A stretch of 64,000 nt of DNA from Kribbella solani. GTDB taxonomy: Bacteria; Actinomycetota; Actinomycetes; Propionibacteriales; Kribbellaceae. The notes under the pieces were generated by a model. The model ran no database searches. It was not told the origin of the DNA and worked only from the letters and a program-made list of their open reading frames with translations. A program made the position numbers and the translations under genes. Positions 8,666-17,873 of this stretch are shown here, piece after piece; the stretch's first letter is position 1, and the number at the start of each line of letters is the position of its first letter. The stretch is from positions 5,146,001 through 5,210,000 of the forward strand of contig NZ_JACHNF010000001.1 in NCBI RefSeq assembly GCF_014205295.1, given 5' to 3'.

Positions 8666-11032
8666 ATGATCAGAGCCGGGCGTGGCAGGCGGACCGCGGC
8701 GTTGGCGAGTCTGCCGGTGCTGCCGCTGGCCTGGTTCGTGGCGTTGCAGGAGCACCCACCGTGGATGCCGGCCGCGTACCTCGGCTACCTGCTGGTGGTC
8801 ATCGTCGTACCAGGCACCATGTTCTGGCGGCGGCTGACCGGTGGTGTCGGCTGGTTCGCCGCGGACGTCATCCTGGGTACGTCGTTCGGGCTCGCCTGCG
8901 AGGCACTGCTCTACCCGCTCGGGATGCTGTTCCACCTGCCGTTCGCGGCGCTGCTGATGCCCGCACTGGCGTTTGGCATGTGGCGAGCACTGCCGCGCCG
9001 CAAGCTGCCGGAGCGGCCGACACCCTGGTGGGCAGTCGCCGGTCTGATGGTTGCGGTCGGCGCCGCGGCCGCGTGGTTCGTACGCGTCGGTGCACGGCTC
9101 ATCCCACTGAACGGACCAGAGGCGCTGCGACCAGCTACGGACGCGCCGCACAATCTGGCCCTGGCGGGTGAGCTGGCTCACCACTTCCCGCCGCGCGTTC
9201 CGTACGCCGATGGGAAATGGCTGACCGGCCACTGGGCCGCGTACGACCACATCGCGTCCGCGCACTGGATCACCAGCGTGCCACTGGACGTACTGACGCA
9301 CCGGATGGTGCCGTTCGCCTGGATCCTGCTGGCCGTACTAGGTGCAGCTGCTGTTGCGATGGTGCTGACTGGTCGTGCAGTAGCCGCTCCGATCGCTGCA
9401 GGCCTGGTGGTTGCCGGGGGTGACCTGGTGGCTTGGCCGTGGGCGGTGTCCGACCGGGTGTTCGCGGACGGGCCGTTTTCGTTGGGTCAGCTGACCAATC
9501 CGCCGCAGGCGTTCTCCACTGTGTTGCTGCTGCCCCTGATCGCTGTTACTGCGGTGCTACTGCGGCGCCGACCCGGTACTACCCGCGGGCAGCTGTTCCG
9601 GCTGTTTGTAGCGGCTGGCGTACTCGTTGCCGCACTTGCACTGACGAAATCCACCGCACTACCTGTCTACGCGACCGGACTGGCTGTCGCGTGGACCTAT
9701 CTGACCGTTCGGGCCGGTCGACTCAACCTACGTGCGCTGCTGCTGGGCGTTGGCGTTGCGGCGGCGTACGCGCTGACGTTCTTTCTCGTACTGCGCGGTG
9801 TCGCATCGAGTGTGCGGTTCGACCCGGGCGCGACGTTCGACAGTCTGGCGGACCGGATGGGCGGTGGGCGTGCTGTCACGGTCATTGCCGTAGTGGTCGT
9901 GGTCGGTTGGGTCATGCCGTTGTTTGGTGCACTGCTGATCAAGCGGCGGCTGGCACGTGATCCGATGGTGGTGTTCCTGGTAGCCGGCTTTGTGGCAGCC
10001 CTGCTCGGTGCATCGTTGCTGGCAGACCACGGGGACACGCAGCTGTTCTTCGTACGCACCGGGTTTGTACTGGGCGTGCTACTCGCGAGCTGGGGACTCG
10101 GGTCGTTGCAGGGCAGGCAGTACTGGGTGGCTGCCGTGGCGCTGGGTATTGGTGTCGCAGCGATCTACTGGGGGCGGTACAGGTCGGACGGGTCGTGTAC
10201 CTCGTCCAGTTGCTTCGGACAGGGCCTGGTTGTCGCTCTGGTGATCGCGGCGATCGGTATCGGGGTGTTCGGGCTGGTGCTGCGCGGTTCCCGGCGTACG
10301 TGGGCTGTGATCACTGTCGCAGTGCTGGTCGGTACTACGGTGTCGCCGACCGTCGCGTCAGTACGCCGGTTCGCGAGTCCCCCGCTGACCGAGTACGAGT
10401 CGATCGCACCAGGCGGTATCGAGGCAGCACGCTTCATCCGCCGCAACTCCGGCGCAGACGACCGTATCGCCACCAACGTGCACTGCCATCAGGCCAGGTC
10501 ATCACACTGCGGCACCGGCTCGTACTGGATCGCCGGCTACACGGAACGCCGCGTACTAGTACAGGGCTGGGCGTACCAAACCCGCGCCGACGACACGTAC
10601 CCCGCTGCCGTCCAGGGCCCGTACTGGAACCAGGACCAACTCAAACTGAACGACGAGGTCTTCACCAACCCCACCCGCCAACTGCTCGAGACCCTCCGCA
10701 CCAAGTACGGCGTCCAGTGGCTCCTACTCGACGACCGAGTAAGCACCCCACCCAAAAACCTGGACAAACTGACCGACCTCAGATTCCAGCAGGGCACCGT
10801 CCGCGTCTACCAGCTCTACCCACCCCCACCAGAAACCCCGTACCCCACCAAAACCCCCACCCCCACCTCGACCACATCCCCCAGCTTCACGACGTCCCCC
10901 ACCTACCCCACCCAACCCACCTACAGCCTCCCAACCACTTCACCAGCACCCACAACCACACCCACCCCGCCCTACCCCACCGGCCCAGCCCCAACGCAAC
11001 TCACCACCACGCCGGGGCTCCAGTCGCCTTAG
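8666..11032 (+). CDS. Large polytopic membrane protein with Pro/Thr-rich tail (GT-C-like)
   Basis: 788 residues with about a dozen hydrophobic helices in the first 560, a soluble domain of about 150 residues, and a final 60-residue tail of almost only Pro, Thr and Ser. The soluble domain contains IATNVHCHQ, YWIAGYTERRVLVQGWAYQ and YGVQWLLLDDRV. These recur in the paralogue at 23622 (LVATNAHC, ERPVLIEGWSY, GVRWLYADNR). The architecture resembles GT-C glycosyltransferases or polymer-processing membrane proteins, but no catalytic motif is certain. The tail probably spans the cell wall and could be O-mannosylated. The 3' end is extremely C-rich. Confidence 0.75.
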   Translation: MIRAGRGRRTAALASLPVLPLAWFVALQEHPPWMPAAYLGYLLVVIVVPGTMFWRRLTGGVGWFAADVILGTSFGLACEALLYPLGMLFHLPFAALLMPALAFGMWRALPRRKLPERPTPWWAVAGLMVAVGAAAAWFVRVGARLIPLNGPEALRPATDAPHNLALAGELAHHFPPRVPYADGKWLTGHWAAYDHIASAHWITSVPLDVLTHRMVPFAWILLAVLGAAAVAMVLTGRAVAAPIAAGLVVAGGDLVAWPWAVSDRVFADGPFSLGQLTNPPQAFSTVLLLPLIAVTAVLLRRRPGTTRGQLFRLFVAAGVLVAALALTKSTALPVYATGLAVAWTYLTVRAGRLNLRALLLGVGVAAAYALTFFLVLRGVASSVRFDPGATFDSLADRMGGGRAVTVIAVVVVVGWVMPLFGALLIKRRLARDPMVVFLVAGFVAALLGASLLADHGDTQLFFVRTGFVLGVLLASWGLGSLQGRQYWVAAVALGIGVAAIYWGRYRSDGSCTSSSCFGQGLVVALVIAAIGIGVFGLVLRGSRRTWAVITVAVLVGTTVSPTVASVRRFASPPLTEYESIAPGGIEAARFIRRNSGADDRIATNVHCHQARSSHCGTGSYWIAGYTERRVLVQGWAYQTRADDTYPAAVQGPYWNQDQLKLNDEVFTNPTRQLLETLRTKYGVQWLLLDDRVSTPPKNLDKLTDLRFQQGTVRVYQLYPPPPETPYPTKTPTPTSTTSPSFTTSPTYPTQPTYSLPTTSPAPTTTPTPPYPTGPAPTQLTTTPGLQSP

Positions 11033-11034
11033 CG

Positions 11035-12606
11035 TCAGCGGATCGACACTGCTGGGATGCCTACGCTCTGGTTGGCGAGGCGGTCGAGGGTGGTGACGGT
11101 GTAGATGTAGGCGGTTCCTGGGGTTGCGGTGGGGTCTGTGTAGGTCTGGGTGGGGCCGGTCGCGCGGAGGGTGGTCAGGAGGTTGCGGGCGTCGTTGTCG
11201 GGGCAGTGGTCGGTGCCACGGAGCTCGCGGCGGTAGATGGCGTACGACGTGGTGTCCTTCGACGTCCTGGACCAGTTGAGCTGTACGCCGGCCGTGGTGC
11301 GGGTCGCGCGGACGGCGTGGGCCGGGAGGGGCGGGCGGGAGTCCAGCGCGGGCATCGCGGGGATCAGCGCCGGCTTGGAGTACCAGGTGCTGTTGACCAG
11401 TGAGGTCGCGCCGAGGCGGTCCGCGCGGACGTCCTTCGCGGAGAAGTAGATGTTGCCCTTGACCTCGGGGATCGTGCTGTCCAGGGCCAGGTGGTCGCTC
11501 AGTTCAGTGGGTACGGACCAGCCGGGCGACTGTGTCGACGTACCGACCTTGTACGTCGCCTCGCCGATGTACAAGTGGACGTGCGTACCGCGCACCTGCT
11601 CCGCCCACCACGGGACGATCTTGTCGTAGTCGGCGGGCGCGAAGCCACGAGCCCAGTACACCTGCGGGACGATGTAGTCGATCCACTCCTCGCGCACCCA
11701 CTTCCGGGTGTCCGCGGCGAGGTCGTCGTACGTCTGCACGCCCGCGGTGGTGTCGGTGCCCTCCGGATCGGTCGCCTTGTTCCGCCAGACCGCGAACGGG
11801 GAGATGCCGAACTTGATCCACGGCTTGAGCGCGTGCATCTTCTGGCTCAGCTCGCTGATCAGCAGGTCGATGTTGTGCCGCCGCCAGTCCTGCAGGTTCG
11901 TGTAGCCGTCGTTGTAGCGCGCGAACGTCGCGGCGTCGTCGAACGTCTGACCGGCCACCGGGTACGGGTAGAAGTAGTCGTCGAAGTGCACGCCGTCGAT
12001 GTCGTAGTTCGCGACCGCGTCCATGATCGCGTCCTCGACCAGCTTGCGGGCGGCCGGGATGCCGGGGTTGTAGTACAGCTTGCCGCCGTACTTCACCACC
12101 CAGTCCGGGTGCTGCCGCGCCGGGTGGGTGGGTACCAGCGCGTTGAGGTCGGTACCCATCGACAGCCGGTACGGGTTGAACCAGGCGTGCAGTTCGAGGT
12201 TCCGCTTGTGCGCCTCGGTGACCGCGAAGGCCAGCGGGTCGTACCCGGGGTCACCGCCTTGCTTGCCGGTCAGGTACTGCGACCAGGGCTCGACCTTCGA
12301 CGGCCAGAACGCGTCGGCGGTCGGGCGTACCTGCAGGACGACCGCGTTGTGACGCTGCCGAACCGCGTCGTCCAGCCAGCCGATCAGCTCGGCCTGCTGC
12401 TGCGCGGCGCTCAACCCCGTCTTCGACGGCCAGTCGATGTTCACCACCGACGAGACCCAGCTCGCCCGGAACTGCCTGAGCGGCGTACTCGCGCTGGGCG
12501 CGCACTTCTGCTGATCAGCTTCGGCGGCTGTCGCCGTACCGGTGAGTCCGCTGATCAGCAACCCCGCCGTCACGCCCAGTACACCCATGGCTCGCCAGAC
12601 TCTCAT
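11035..12606 (-). CDS. Secreted glycoside hydrolase-like protein (GHL10/DUF187) with C-terminal Fn3-type domain
   Basis: A 523-residue protein with a signal peptide (MRVWRAMGVLGVTAGLLISG, cleavage near ATAAEA). The DUF187/GHL10 TIM-barrel follows: FRASWVSSVVNIDWPS, LHAWFNPYRLS and DGVHFDDYFYPYP, the last carrying likely catalytic acidic residues. The final 90 residues look like a fibronectin-type domain (LNWSRTSKDTTSYAIYRRE). Family members are implicated in cleaving or remodelling cell-wall and exopolysaccharide glycans. GGAGAG precedes the ATG. Its stop lies 2 bases from that of the convergent membrane protein. It may process the glycan made by the neighbouring locus (inference). Confidence 0.85.
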   Translation of the reverse strand: MRVWRAMGVLGVTAGLLISGLTGTATAAEADQQKCAPSASTPLRQFRASWVSSVVNIDWPSKTGLSAAQQQAELIGWLDDAVRQRHNAVVLQVRPTADAFWPSKVEPWSQYLTGKQGGDPGYDPLAFAVTEAHKRNLELHAWFNPYRLSMGTDLNALVPTHPARQHPDWVVKYGGKLYYNPGIPAARKLVEDAIMDAVANYDIDGVHFDDYFYPYPVAGQTFDDAATFARYNDGYTNLQDWRRHNIDLLISELSQKMHALKPWIKFGISPFAVWRNKATDPEGTDTTAGVQTYDDLAADTRKWVREEWIDYIVPQVYWARGFAPADYDKIVPWWAEQVRGTHVHLYIGEATYKVGTSTQSPGWSVPTELSDHLALDSTIPEVKGNIYFSAKDVRADRLGATSLVNSTWYSKPALIPAMPALDSRPPLPAHAVRATRTTAGVQLNWSRTSKDTTSYAIYRRELRGTDHCPDNDARNLLTTLRATGPTQTYTDPTATPGTAYIYTVTTLDRLANQSVGIPAVSIR

Positions 12607-12677
12607 GTCACTCTCCGACCGTCGATCAAGGTGAAGTCGAAAGATGTTTACACATCAGGGCTTTGATGAGAAGACGC

Positions 12678-12683
12678 TAGGTT
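12678..12683 (+). promoter_or_regulatory. -10 hexamer TAGGTT for a leaderless start of pseH
   Basis: TAGGTT (TAnnnT) ends 6 bases before the ATG at 12690. Transcription would begin at or next to the start codon. This would be the promoter of the pseH-pseI-fusion operon. Confidence 0.5.
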
Positions 12684-12689
12684 AGGGGC

Positions 12690-13199
12690 ATGCTGCGGAC
12701 CGCCACCGATGCTGATGCCGGCCTGATTCTGACCATGCGGAATCAGCAGGCCAATCGGGATGTGAGTATCACCACGCACGAGATCAGCGCGGACGAGCAT
12801 GCGGCCTGGTGGGCGAAGACCTCGCTGGACCCGAGCCGCCGGGTGCTGATCTACCTGCGCGACGGCGCGCCCGCCGGGGTGGTGAACTTCTTCGACCTGG
12901 CCGGGACCAGCGGCGCCTGGGGGTTCTTCCTGGACGCCGACGGGCTGGCCGAGACCGGTGCGACGCTGCCGGCCTGGATCGAGGTGATGCGCGAGGCGAC
13001 CGAGTACGCGTTCGACGAGCTCGGGCTGGAACTGCTCACCGGCGAGGTCCTCGAACACAACACCGTGGTCCGGCAGATGAACCGGCGGTTCCGGTTCACC
13101 GAGGGTACGCCGGAGACTCGGTACGCCGGCGGGCGTGAGATCACCGTGATTCCGATCAGCCTGCGCAAGCAGGACCGCAAGAAGCAGAGGAAAGCATGA
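12690..13199 (+). CDS. pseH: PseH-like nucleotide-sugar N-acetyltransferase
   Basis: A 169-residue GNAT with the layout of PseH, which acetylates the 4-amino group of UDP-4-amino-4,6-dideoxy-N-acetyl-beta-L-altrosamine in the pseudaminic acid pathway. Seen: MRNQQANRDVSITTHEIS near the N terminus (the PseH 'rN...m...hei' stretch) and LELLTGEVLEHNTVVRQMNR near the C terminus, typical of this amino-sugar GNAT group. The stop overlaps the pseI start by 4 bases (ATGA). Context with pseI makes the assignment likely. Confidence 0.8.
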   Translation: MLRTATDADAGLILTMRNQQANRDVSITTHEISADEHAAWWAKTSLDPSRRVLIYLRDGAPAGVVNFFDLAGTSGAWGFFLDADGLAETGATLPAWIEVMREATEYAFDELGLELLTGEVLEHNTVVRQMNRRFRFTEGTPETRYAGGREITVIPISLRKQDRKKQRKA

Positions 13200-14245
13200 A
13201 GACGATCGACATCGGCGGCGTATCTGTCGGGGCGGAGCACCAGCCGTTCGTGATCGCGGAGATGTCCGGGAACCACAACGGCGATCTGGAACGGGCCAAG
13301 GACATCGTCCGCGCCGTCGCCGAGTCCGGGGCGCAGGCGATCAAGCTGCAGACGTACACCGCCGACACGATGACGCTCGACCTGGATCTGCCCGCCTTCC
13401 GGCTGCCGGCCGAGCACGAGCTGTGGAGCGACGCCCGGCTGTACGACCTGTACAAGGAAGCACACACGCCGTGGGCCTGGCACGAGCCGATCTTCGAGCT
13501 CGCAGCCTCACTCGGCATGGTCGCGTTCTCGTCCGCGTTCGACCCGACCGCGATCGACTTCCTGGAGAAGCTGAACGTGCCGGCGTACAAGGTCGCGTCG
13601 AACGAGATCGGTGACCTGCCGCTGGTCCGCGGGATGGCCGAGACCGGTAAGCCGATCATCATCTCGACCGGTTCCGCGACGCTGACCGACATCGACGCGG
13701 CGGTCCGCGCGGCCCGCTCGACCGGCAACGAGCAGATCATCGTGCTGTCGTGTACGGCGAGCTACCCCGCGCCGCCCGAGCAGTCCAACCTGCGCGGCAT
13801 CCCGGTGCTCCGCGACGCCCTCGGTGTCCAGGTCGGCCTGTCCGACCACACGATGGGCATCGGCGCCGCGGTTGCCGCCGTCGCCCTCGGCGCGACCGTG
13901 ATCGAGAAGCACGTAACGCTGAAACGCATCGACGGCGGTGTCGACTCGGCCTTCTCGCTGGAGCCGTGGGAGCTGGAGTCCCTGGTCGAAAGCACCCGAG
14001 TCGCCCAGCTGGCCTTGGGCGAGCCCGTGATCGGCCCGAAACAAGCCGAACAGAACGTACTCCGCTTCCGCCGCTCCCTGTTTGTCACCACGGACGTCCG
14101 CGCCGGCGACCCCATCACCCCCGACAACGTCCGCTCCATCCGCCCAGCCGGCGGCCTCGCCCCCGACCTCTACCCCCAGGTAGCCGGCCGCCCCTTCCGC
14201 ACCGACGCAAAAGCCGGCACCCCCCTCACCTGGGACCTGCTCTGA
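13196..14245 (+). CDS. pseI: Pseudaminic acid synthase (NeuB family with SAF domain)
   Basis: 349 residues: a NeuB TIM-barrel (about 15-270) and a C-terminal SAF/antifreeze domain (about 290-345). It condenses phosphoenolpyruvate with 2,4-diacetamido-2,4,6-trideoxy-L-altrose. Diagnostic stretches are AEMSGNHNGDLE, LYDLYKEAHTPWAWHEPIF (the PseI rather than NeuB version), FSSAFDPTAIDFLE and GLSDHTMG. The stop and the next start share one base (TGATG). The last 250 bases are strongly C/A-rich, and composition flips to G/T-rich exactly at the next gene. Confidence 0.9.
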   Translation: MKTIDIGGVSVGAEHQPFVIAEMSGNHNGDLERAKDIVRAVAESGAQAIKLQTYTADTMTLDLDLPAFRLPAEHELWSDARLYDLYKEAHTPWAWHEPIFELAASLGMVAFSSAFDPTAIDFLEKLNVPAYKVASNEIGDLPLVRGMAETGKPIIISTGSATLTDIDAAVRAARSTGNEQIIVLSCTASYPAPPEQSNLRGIPVLRDALGVQVGLSDHTMGIGAAVAAVALGATVIEKHVTLKRIDGGVDSAFSLEPWELESLVESTRVAQLALGEPVIGPKQAEQNVLRFRRSLFVTTDVRAGDPITPDNVRSIRPAGGLAPDLYPQVAGRPFRTDAKAGTPLTWDLL

Positions 14246-15729
14246 TGTATTTGCTGTTTCCGGGCCGGCATCATGTGTTGACCCGGTTTCAGGGGGAGTT
14301 CTTGCGGGGGTTCGGTGGGCGGACCGTGGTGTGGGCGGTGACTTCGGCCAACCATCAGACGACCAAGCGGAATCCGGTGGGGTTCGACCGGCGGGAAGCC
14401 GCGATTGAGCGGTTCAGTGTGGTGGAGGGGATTCGGTCGTTGGTGGTGGGGGTGGTGGATACGCCGCCGACCGATGAGTTCGCCGAAGTGACGGTCAAAG
14501 CAGTCGAGGCGGGCACGGATGACCTTGTCCGGTTGACGCCCGCGAACACGGTGGTGGCGTGCTCCACGCCGGAAGTCGGCAAACTGTACGAAAAACTGGG
14601 GTTTCCGGTGATCGGGGTCGAGCCGGACGGTACACCGCGACCCTGGGACGTACTGCTGATGATTGCTGCAGGCAACGAGCAGTGGAAGGAGCTGGCGCAT
14701 CCCGCGACCGTGGACGTGTTCGAACGGTACGCGCTGGACGCGCACGTCGCGCGTTGCGTGAATGACCCGGTCGTGGGTGACGACGGTGGACTCACCACGA
14801 CCCGCGATTACAAGACGTACGCCGATGCGTTCGAAACCGCCGCGGACCGGAAATGGCTGCAGATCAAGGACTTTGTCCGGCCGGGACGGATCTTGGACAT
14901 CGGCTGTGCCACCGGCGCGACTCTGCAGCTCGTCGATCGGGACCCACGATTCCACGAGTCGGACCTGATCGGCGTCGAAGTCGCGCGGCACTTGTACGCG
15001 GAATGCGTGCACAAGAAAGAACAAGGCGTCTTCACCAACCCGAACGTGTATTTCTATCAGCGGAACATGCTCGGTTCGGCCGTCTTTCCACCCCGATCGA
15101 TCGACACCACGCTGACGCTCGCCCTGACCCACGAGATCTGGTCGTACGCCGATGGATCGCGCCCGGCGACGGTACAACGCTTCGCCGACGCGCTTTTCGT
15201 ACACACCGCACCGCACGGTGTCTGGATCAACTCCGATGTCTGCGGACCTGACGAGCCTGATCGCCAGGTTGTACTCCAATTGGACGACAGCGATGGCGAC
15301 AACCCTGAGTATGTCGCCGAGCTGGAGAAACTCGGGGACCCGGCGGCGTACATCACCGGGCTCTCCACCCGGGCGCGGTTCTTCCAGTTCGCCCACGACT
15401 TCCGGCGGAACGCGAAGGTCCCGTTCGGCTATCAGCAGCGCGGCGACGGCCTGGTCCTCCGACTGGCCGATGCGATGGACTTTCTGACCCGAAAGGACTA
15501 CGTCGACAACTGGTTGAGCGAGACGCACGAACAGTTCTGCGGTCTCGACTTCGCCGGCTGGTGCGCCGTCGCCGAACGCGCCGGCTTCACCATCGACCCA
15601 GCCTCCAAGGCGTGGCGCAACGACTGGGTGGTCACCAACCGGATCGCCCCCGTCGCCGCAATCAGCACCCCCGACGGAGCTTCGTTGGACTTGCCAACCA
15701 CCCACCAACTCCTGGTCGCGCGACGCTAA
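14245..15729 (+). CDS. Fusion: NMN-adenylyltransferase-like domain + SAM-dependent methyltransferase
   Basis: 494 residues. Residues 1-170 resemble the NadM-type nucleotidyltransferase fold: an N-terminal PGRHHVLTRFQ loop where NadM has its GRF...HxGH loop, SANHQTTKRNPVGFDRREA like its SA-E-H---NPF--GER, and a C-terminal GNEQWKELAHPATVDVF. The HxGH histidines and the Ser/Thr-x-x-Arg motif are not conserved, so catalysis is doubtful. Residues 185-494 are a class I methyltransferase (RILDIGCATGATLQLV). Role unknown; it may methylate a sugar or a lipid-linked glycan. ATG starts inside the pseI stop codon, and its 3' end overlaps the GT2 gene by 4 bases. Confidence 0.7.
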   Translation: MYLLFPGRHHVLTRFQGEFLRGFGGRTVVWAVTSANHQTTKRNPVGFDRREAAIERFSVVEGIRSLVVGVVDTPPTDEFAEVTVKAVEAGTDDLVRLTPANTVVACSTPEVGKLYEKLGFPVIGVEPDGTPRPWDVLLMIAAGNEQWKELAHPATVDVFERYALDAHVARCVNDPVVGDDGGLTTTRDYKTYADAFETAADRKWLQIKDFVRPGRILDIGCATGATLQLVDRDPRFHESDLIGVEVARHLYAECVHKKEQGVFTNPNVYFYQRNMLGSAVFPPRSIDTTLTLALTHEIWSYADGSRPATVQRFADALFVHTAPHGVWINSDVCGPDEPDRQVVLQLDDSDGDNPEYVAELEKLGDPAAYITGLSTRARFFQFAHDFRRNAKVPFGYQQRGDGLVLRLADAMDFLTRKDYVDNWLSETHEQFCGLDFAGWCAVAERAGFTIDPASKAWRNDWVVTNRIAPVAAISTPDGASLDLPTTHQLLVARR

Positions 15730-17873
15730 CTCACTTCAAGGTGCAGCGTCCCGGCAAGTGGGCGTACGGCGAGAGTCCTACCGCCGTGCGGGATCATCAG
15801 GGGCAACCGGCTGGAGAGGAAGGGCTCGCACTGAACGGCGAAGGCGGTGCCTTCCGTCGTCGTGGCGAACAGGATCCATTCCGCGGGCTCCAGCTCCGCC
15901 ATTTCCACCGCTGCCACCCAGCCGTCGTCCGACACCGTACGCCGGCATGGGACGTCGACGTGGTCATCAGAGTCCGGCAGGTACCGGCGCCAGCTGAACT
16001 CGACCTCATCCCAGTCCGGACCGCGCACCACCAACATGTTGCCCGCAACAACGGCTGCGGTGGCGGTCATCCGGATCGGTGACTCGTGCAGGTTCACGTA
16101 CCCGCCGGTCGACCGCGTCAGCATCACCACTCGCCCGCCCTCGGCGTGCGAAACCAACCGCTCACCGGCCGTCCAGAGCAGTACCTGCTCCCGCCCTTGC
16201 GGCCCACGCATCCGGAAGGCGCGGGTGGTCCGCTGGCTGAACGGGTCGTCCGGGTTGATCTCCTTGAGAATCGGCGCGATCGGCAACCGCGCGGTGAAGT
16301 CCCGCCCGCTGACCTCCAGCGGCAGCGCCTCCTCACCACCGGACAGCGGCCGGCTGACGAACAGCTTCGGCTCCTCGAACGCGGACCGCCCGTGCAGTAC
16401 GAGCGCCTCGGGCGTCTGCTCGATCGAAGTCAACCGGCACGGATCGGACAGTCGGCGGACGGCGAACGCACCGTCCTTTCCCGGACCGGGCTGAATCCAG
16501 TTCGTGTCGTCGATCCACGCGCCCGGCGGCCAGCCCGGGCTGCCCGCCTTCTGCCCGCGCAGGTTGTCCCGCCGCCGGACCGCACCGGCACGAAGCCGGA
16601 CGTCGAAGTGCGACGGGCCGGCCGTACATTTGGCGAGCAGGCGGCGACTCACCCGGACCTCGAACCCGACCAGGTTCTCCTCACCGCGGAGATCGGTCGC
16701 GGTGAACCGCCGCACCGGCAGGCGGTGGTTCCGGCCGGCGATCACCAGCCCGATCCGCAACGCCGATTGCTTGCTCTGCAGATGCCGGATCTCGGCGGTG
16801 CCGCGGATCGCCAGCTCACCGTCGATCCAGGTCACCTCACGGACGCTCGTCGCCAGCGTCAGATCGGTCTTCGTCAGCTGCAGGTGGTCCTGCGCGGCAT
16901 CCGGGTCGAGCGCCACCTCGCGGAGCAGCCCGATGTCACCGGAGCGTACGGCCGCGAACTGTAGTTGTGAGACCCGCGGCGAGTTCGCGAGCACGTCGTC
17001 GTCCAACCGGTCGATCAGCTCGGTCGTCAGCTCGACGAGATGCTGCTCCTCCTCCGGCGGGACCGTCCCGTACGCGGACAGGATCGAGTGCAGGTCGATC
17101 TGCCGGAAATGCGCATGTACGCGCCGGCGGACCGTCGGCAACGCGTCCTCGACCTCGTCCAGCACCATTCCGGCCGAGATGACGCGGTCCCGGATGTTCG
17201 CGAGCTGGAACTTCTGCTGCGTGATCGAGTCGCCGGACTCACGCTCGCGCCAGAAGTACACCGGCGCCGCGATGGTGTCGACGGTGACGGCTTCCAGGTG
17301 TGCCTTCAGCGTGACCGGGTAATCCTCGTACCGGATCGCGGGGAACTTGTAGCCGAACTCGTCCCAGAACGAGCGGCGGTACACCTTGTTCCACACCATC
17401 CGGTCCAGCACGAGCTGCGGCGTCTCGGAGACGTGCGTGGCCAGCCGGTCGGCGGTGAAGGCCTGCGCGTGCAGCCAGGACGGGCGTACGCCGTAACTGT
17501 TGTTGAAGCGGCGCGCGTTACCGCCGGCGAAATCCGATCCGGTCTGGTCGAGCGCCCGCAACAGCAGCGCGAAGCCGTGCCGAGTGACCAGGTCGTCGCT
17601 GTCGACGAAGGTGATGTACTCGCCGGACGCGTGCTCGACGCCGGTGTTCCGCGCCGGGCCGAGGCCCGCGTTCGCCTGCTCCACCACCCGGAACCGAGGA
17701 TCGCGGCCGCAGAACTCCTTCGCCACCACCGCGCTGTCGTCCGGCGATCCGTCGTCGACCAGGATCGCCTCGAAATCGGCGAACGTCTGTCGCGAGATCG
17801 AATCCAGACAGTCCCCGATGTATGCCCCCACGTTGTAGAACGGAACTACCACGCTCAGGCGTGGCGCCGTCAT
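15726..17873 (-). CDS. Family 2 glycosyltransferase with large C-terminal beta-rich region
   Basis: I start at the ATG at 17873, which overlaps the upstream stop by 4 bases (ATGA); this gives 715 residues. The GT-A domain spans about 1-230: SVVVPFYNVGAYIGDCLDSI, VDDGSPDDS and the metal-binding FVDSDD. The WNKVYRRSFW and YEDYPV motifs are typical of actinobacterial wall-polymer GT2 enzymes. The last 350 residues are beta-rich (SPGWPPGAWIDDTNWIQ, STGGYVNLHESPI), like the C-terminal regions of TarS-like teichoic acid transferases. A clear paralogue lies at 20405-22687. It probably adds a sugar to the cell-surface polymer. Confidence 0.85.
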   Translation of the reverse strand: MTAPRLSVVVPFYNVGAYIGDCLDSISRQTFADFEAILVDDGSPDDSAVVAKEFCGRDPRFRVVEQANAGLGPARNTGVEHASGEYITFVDSDDLVTRHGFALLLRALDQTGSDFAGGNARRFNNSYGVRPSWLHAQAFTADRLATHVSETPQLVLDRMVWNKVYRRSFWDEFGYKFPAIRYEDYPVTLKAHLEAVTVDTIAAPVYFWRERESGDSITQQKFQLANIRDRVISAGMVLDEVEDALPTVRRRVHAHFRQIDLHSILSAYGTVPPEEEQHLVELTTELIDRLDDDVLANSPRVSQLQFAAVRSGDIGLLREVALDPDAAQDHLQLTKTDLTLATSVREVTWIDGELAIRGTAEIRHLQSKQSALRIGLVIAGRNHRLPVRRFTATDLRGEENLVGFEVRVSRRLLAKCTAGPSHFDVRLRAGAVRRRDNLRGQKAGSPGWPPGAWIDDTNWIQPGPGKDGAFAVRRLSDPCRLTSIEQTPEALVLHGRSAFEEPKLFVSRPLSGGEEALPLEVSGRDFTARLPIAPILKEINPDDPFSQRTTRAFRMRGPQGREQVLLWTAGERLVSHAEGGRVVMLTRSTGGYVNLHESPIRMTATAAVVAGNMLVVRGPDWDEVEFSWRRYLPDSDDHVDVPCRRTVSDDGWVAAVEMAELEPAEWILFATTTEGTAFAVQCEPFLSSRLPLMIPHGGRTLAVRPLAGTLHLEVS

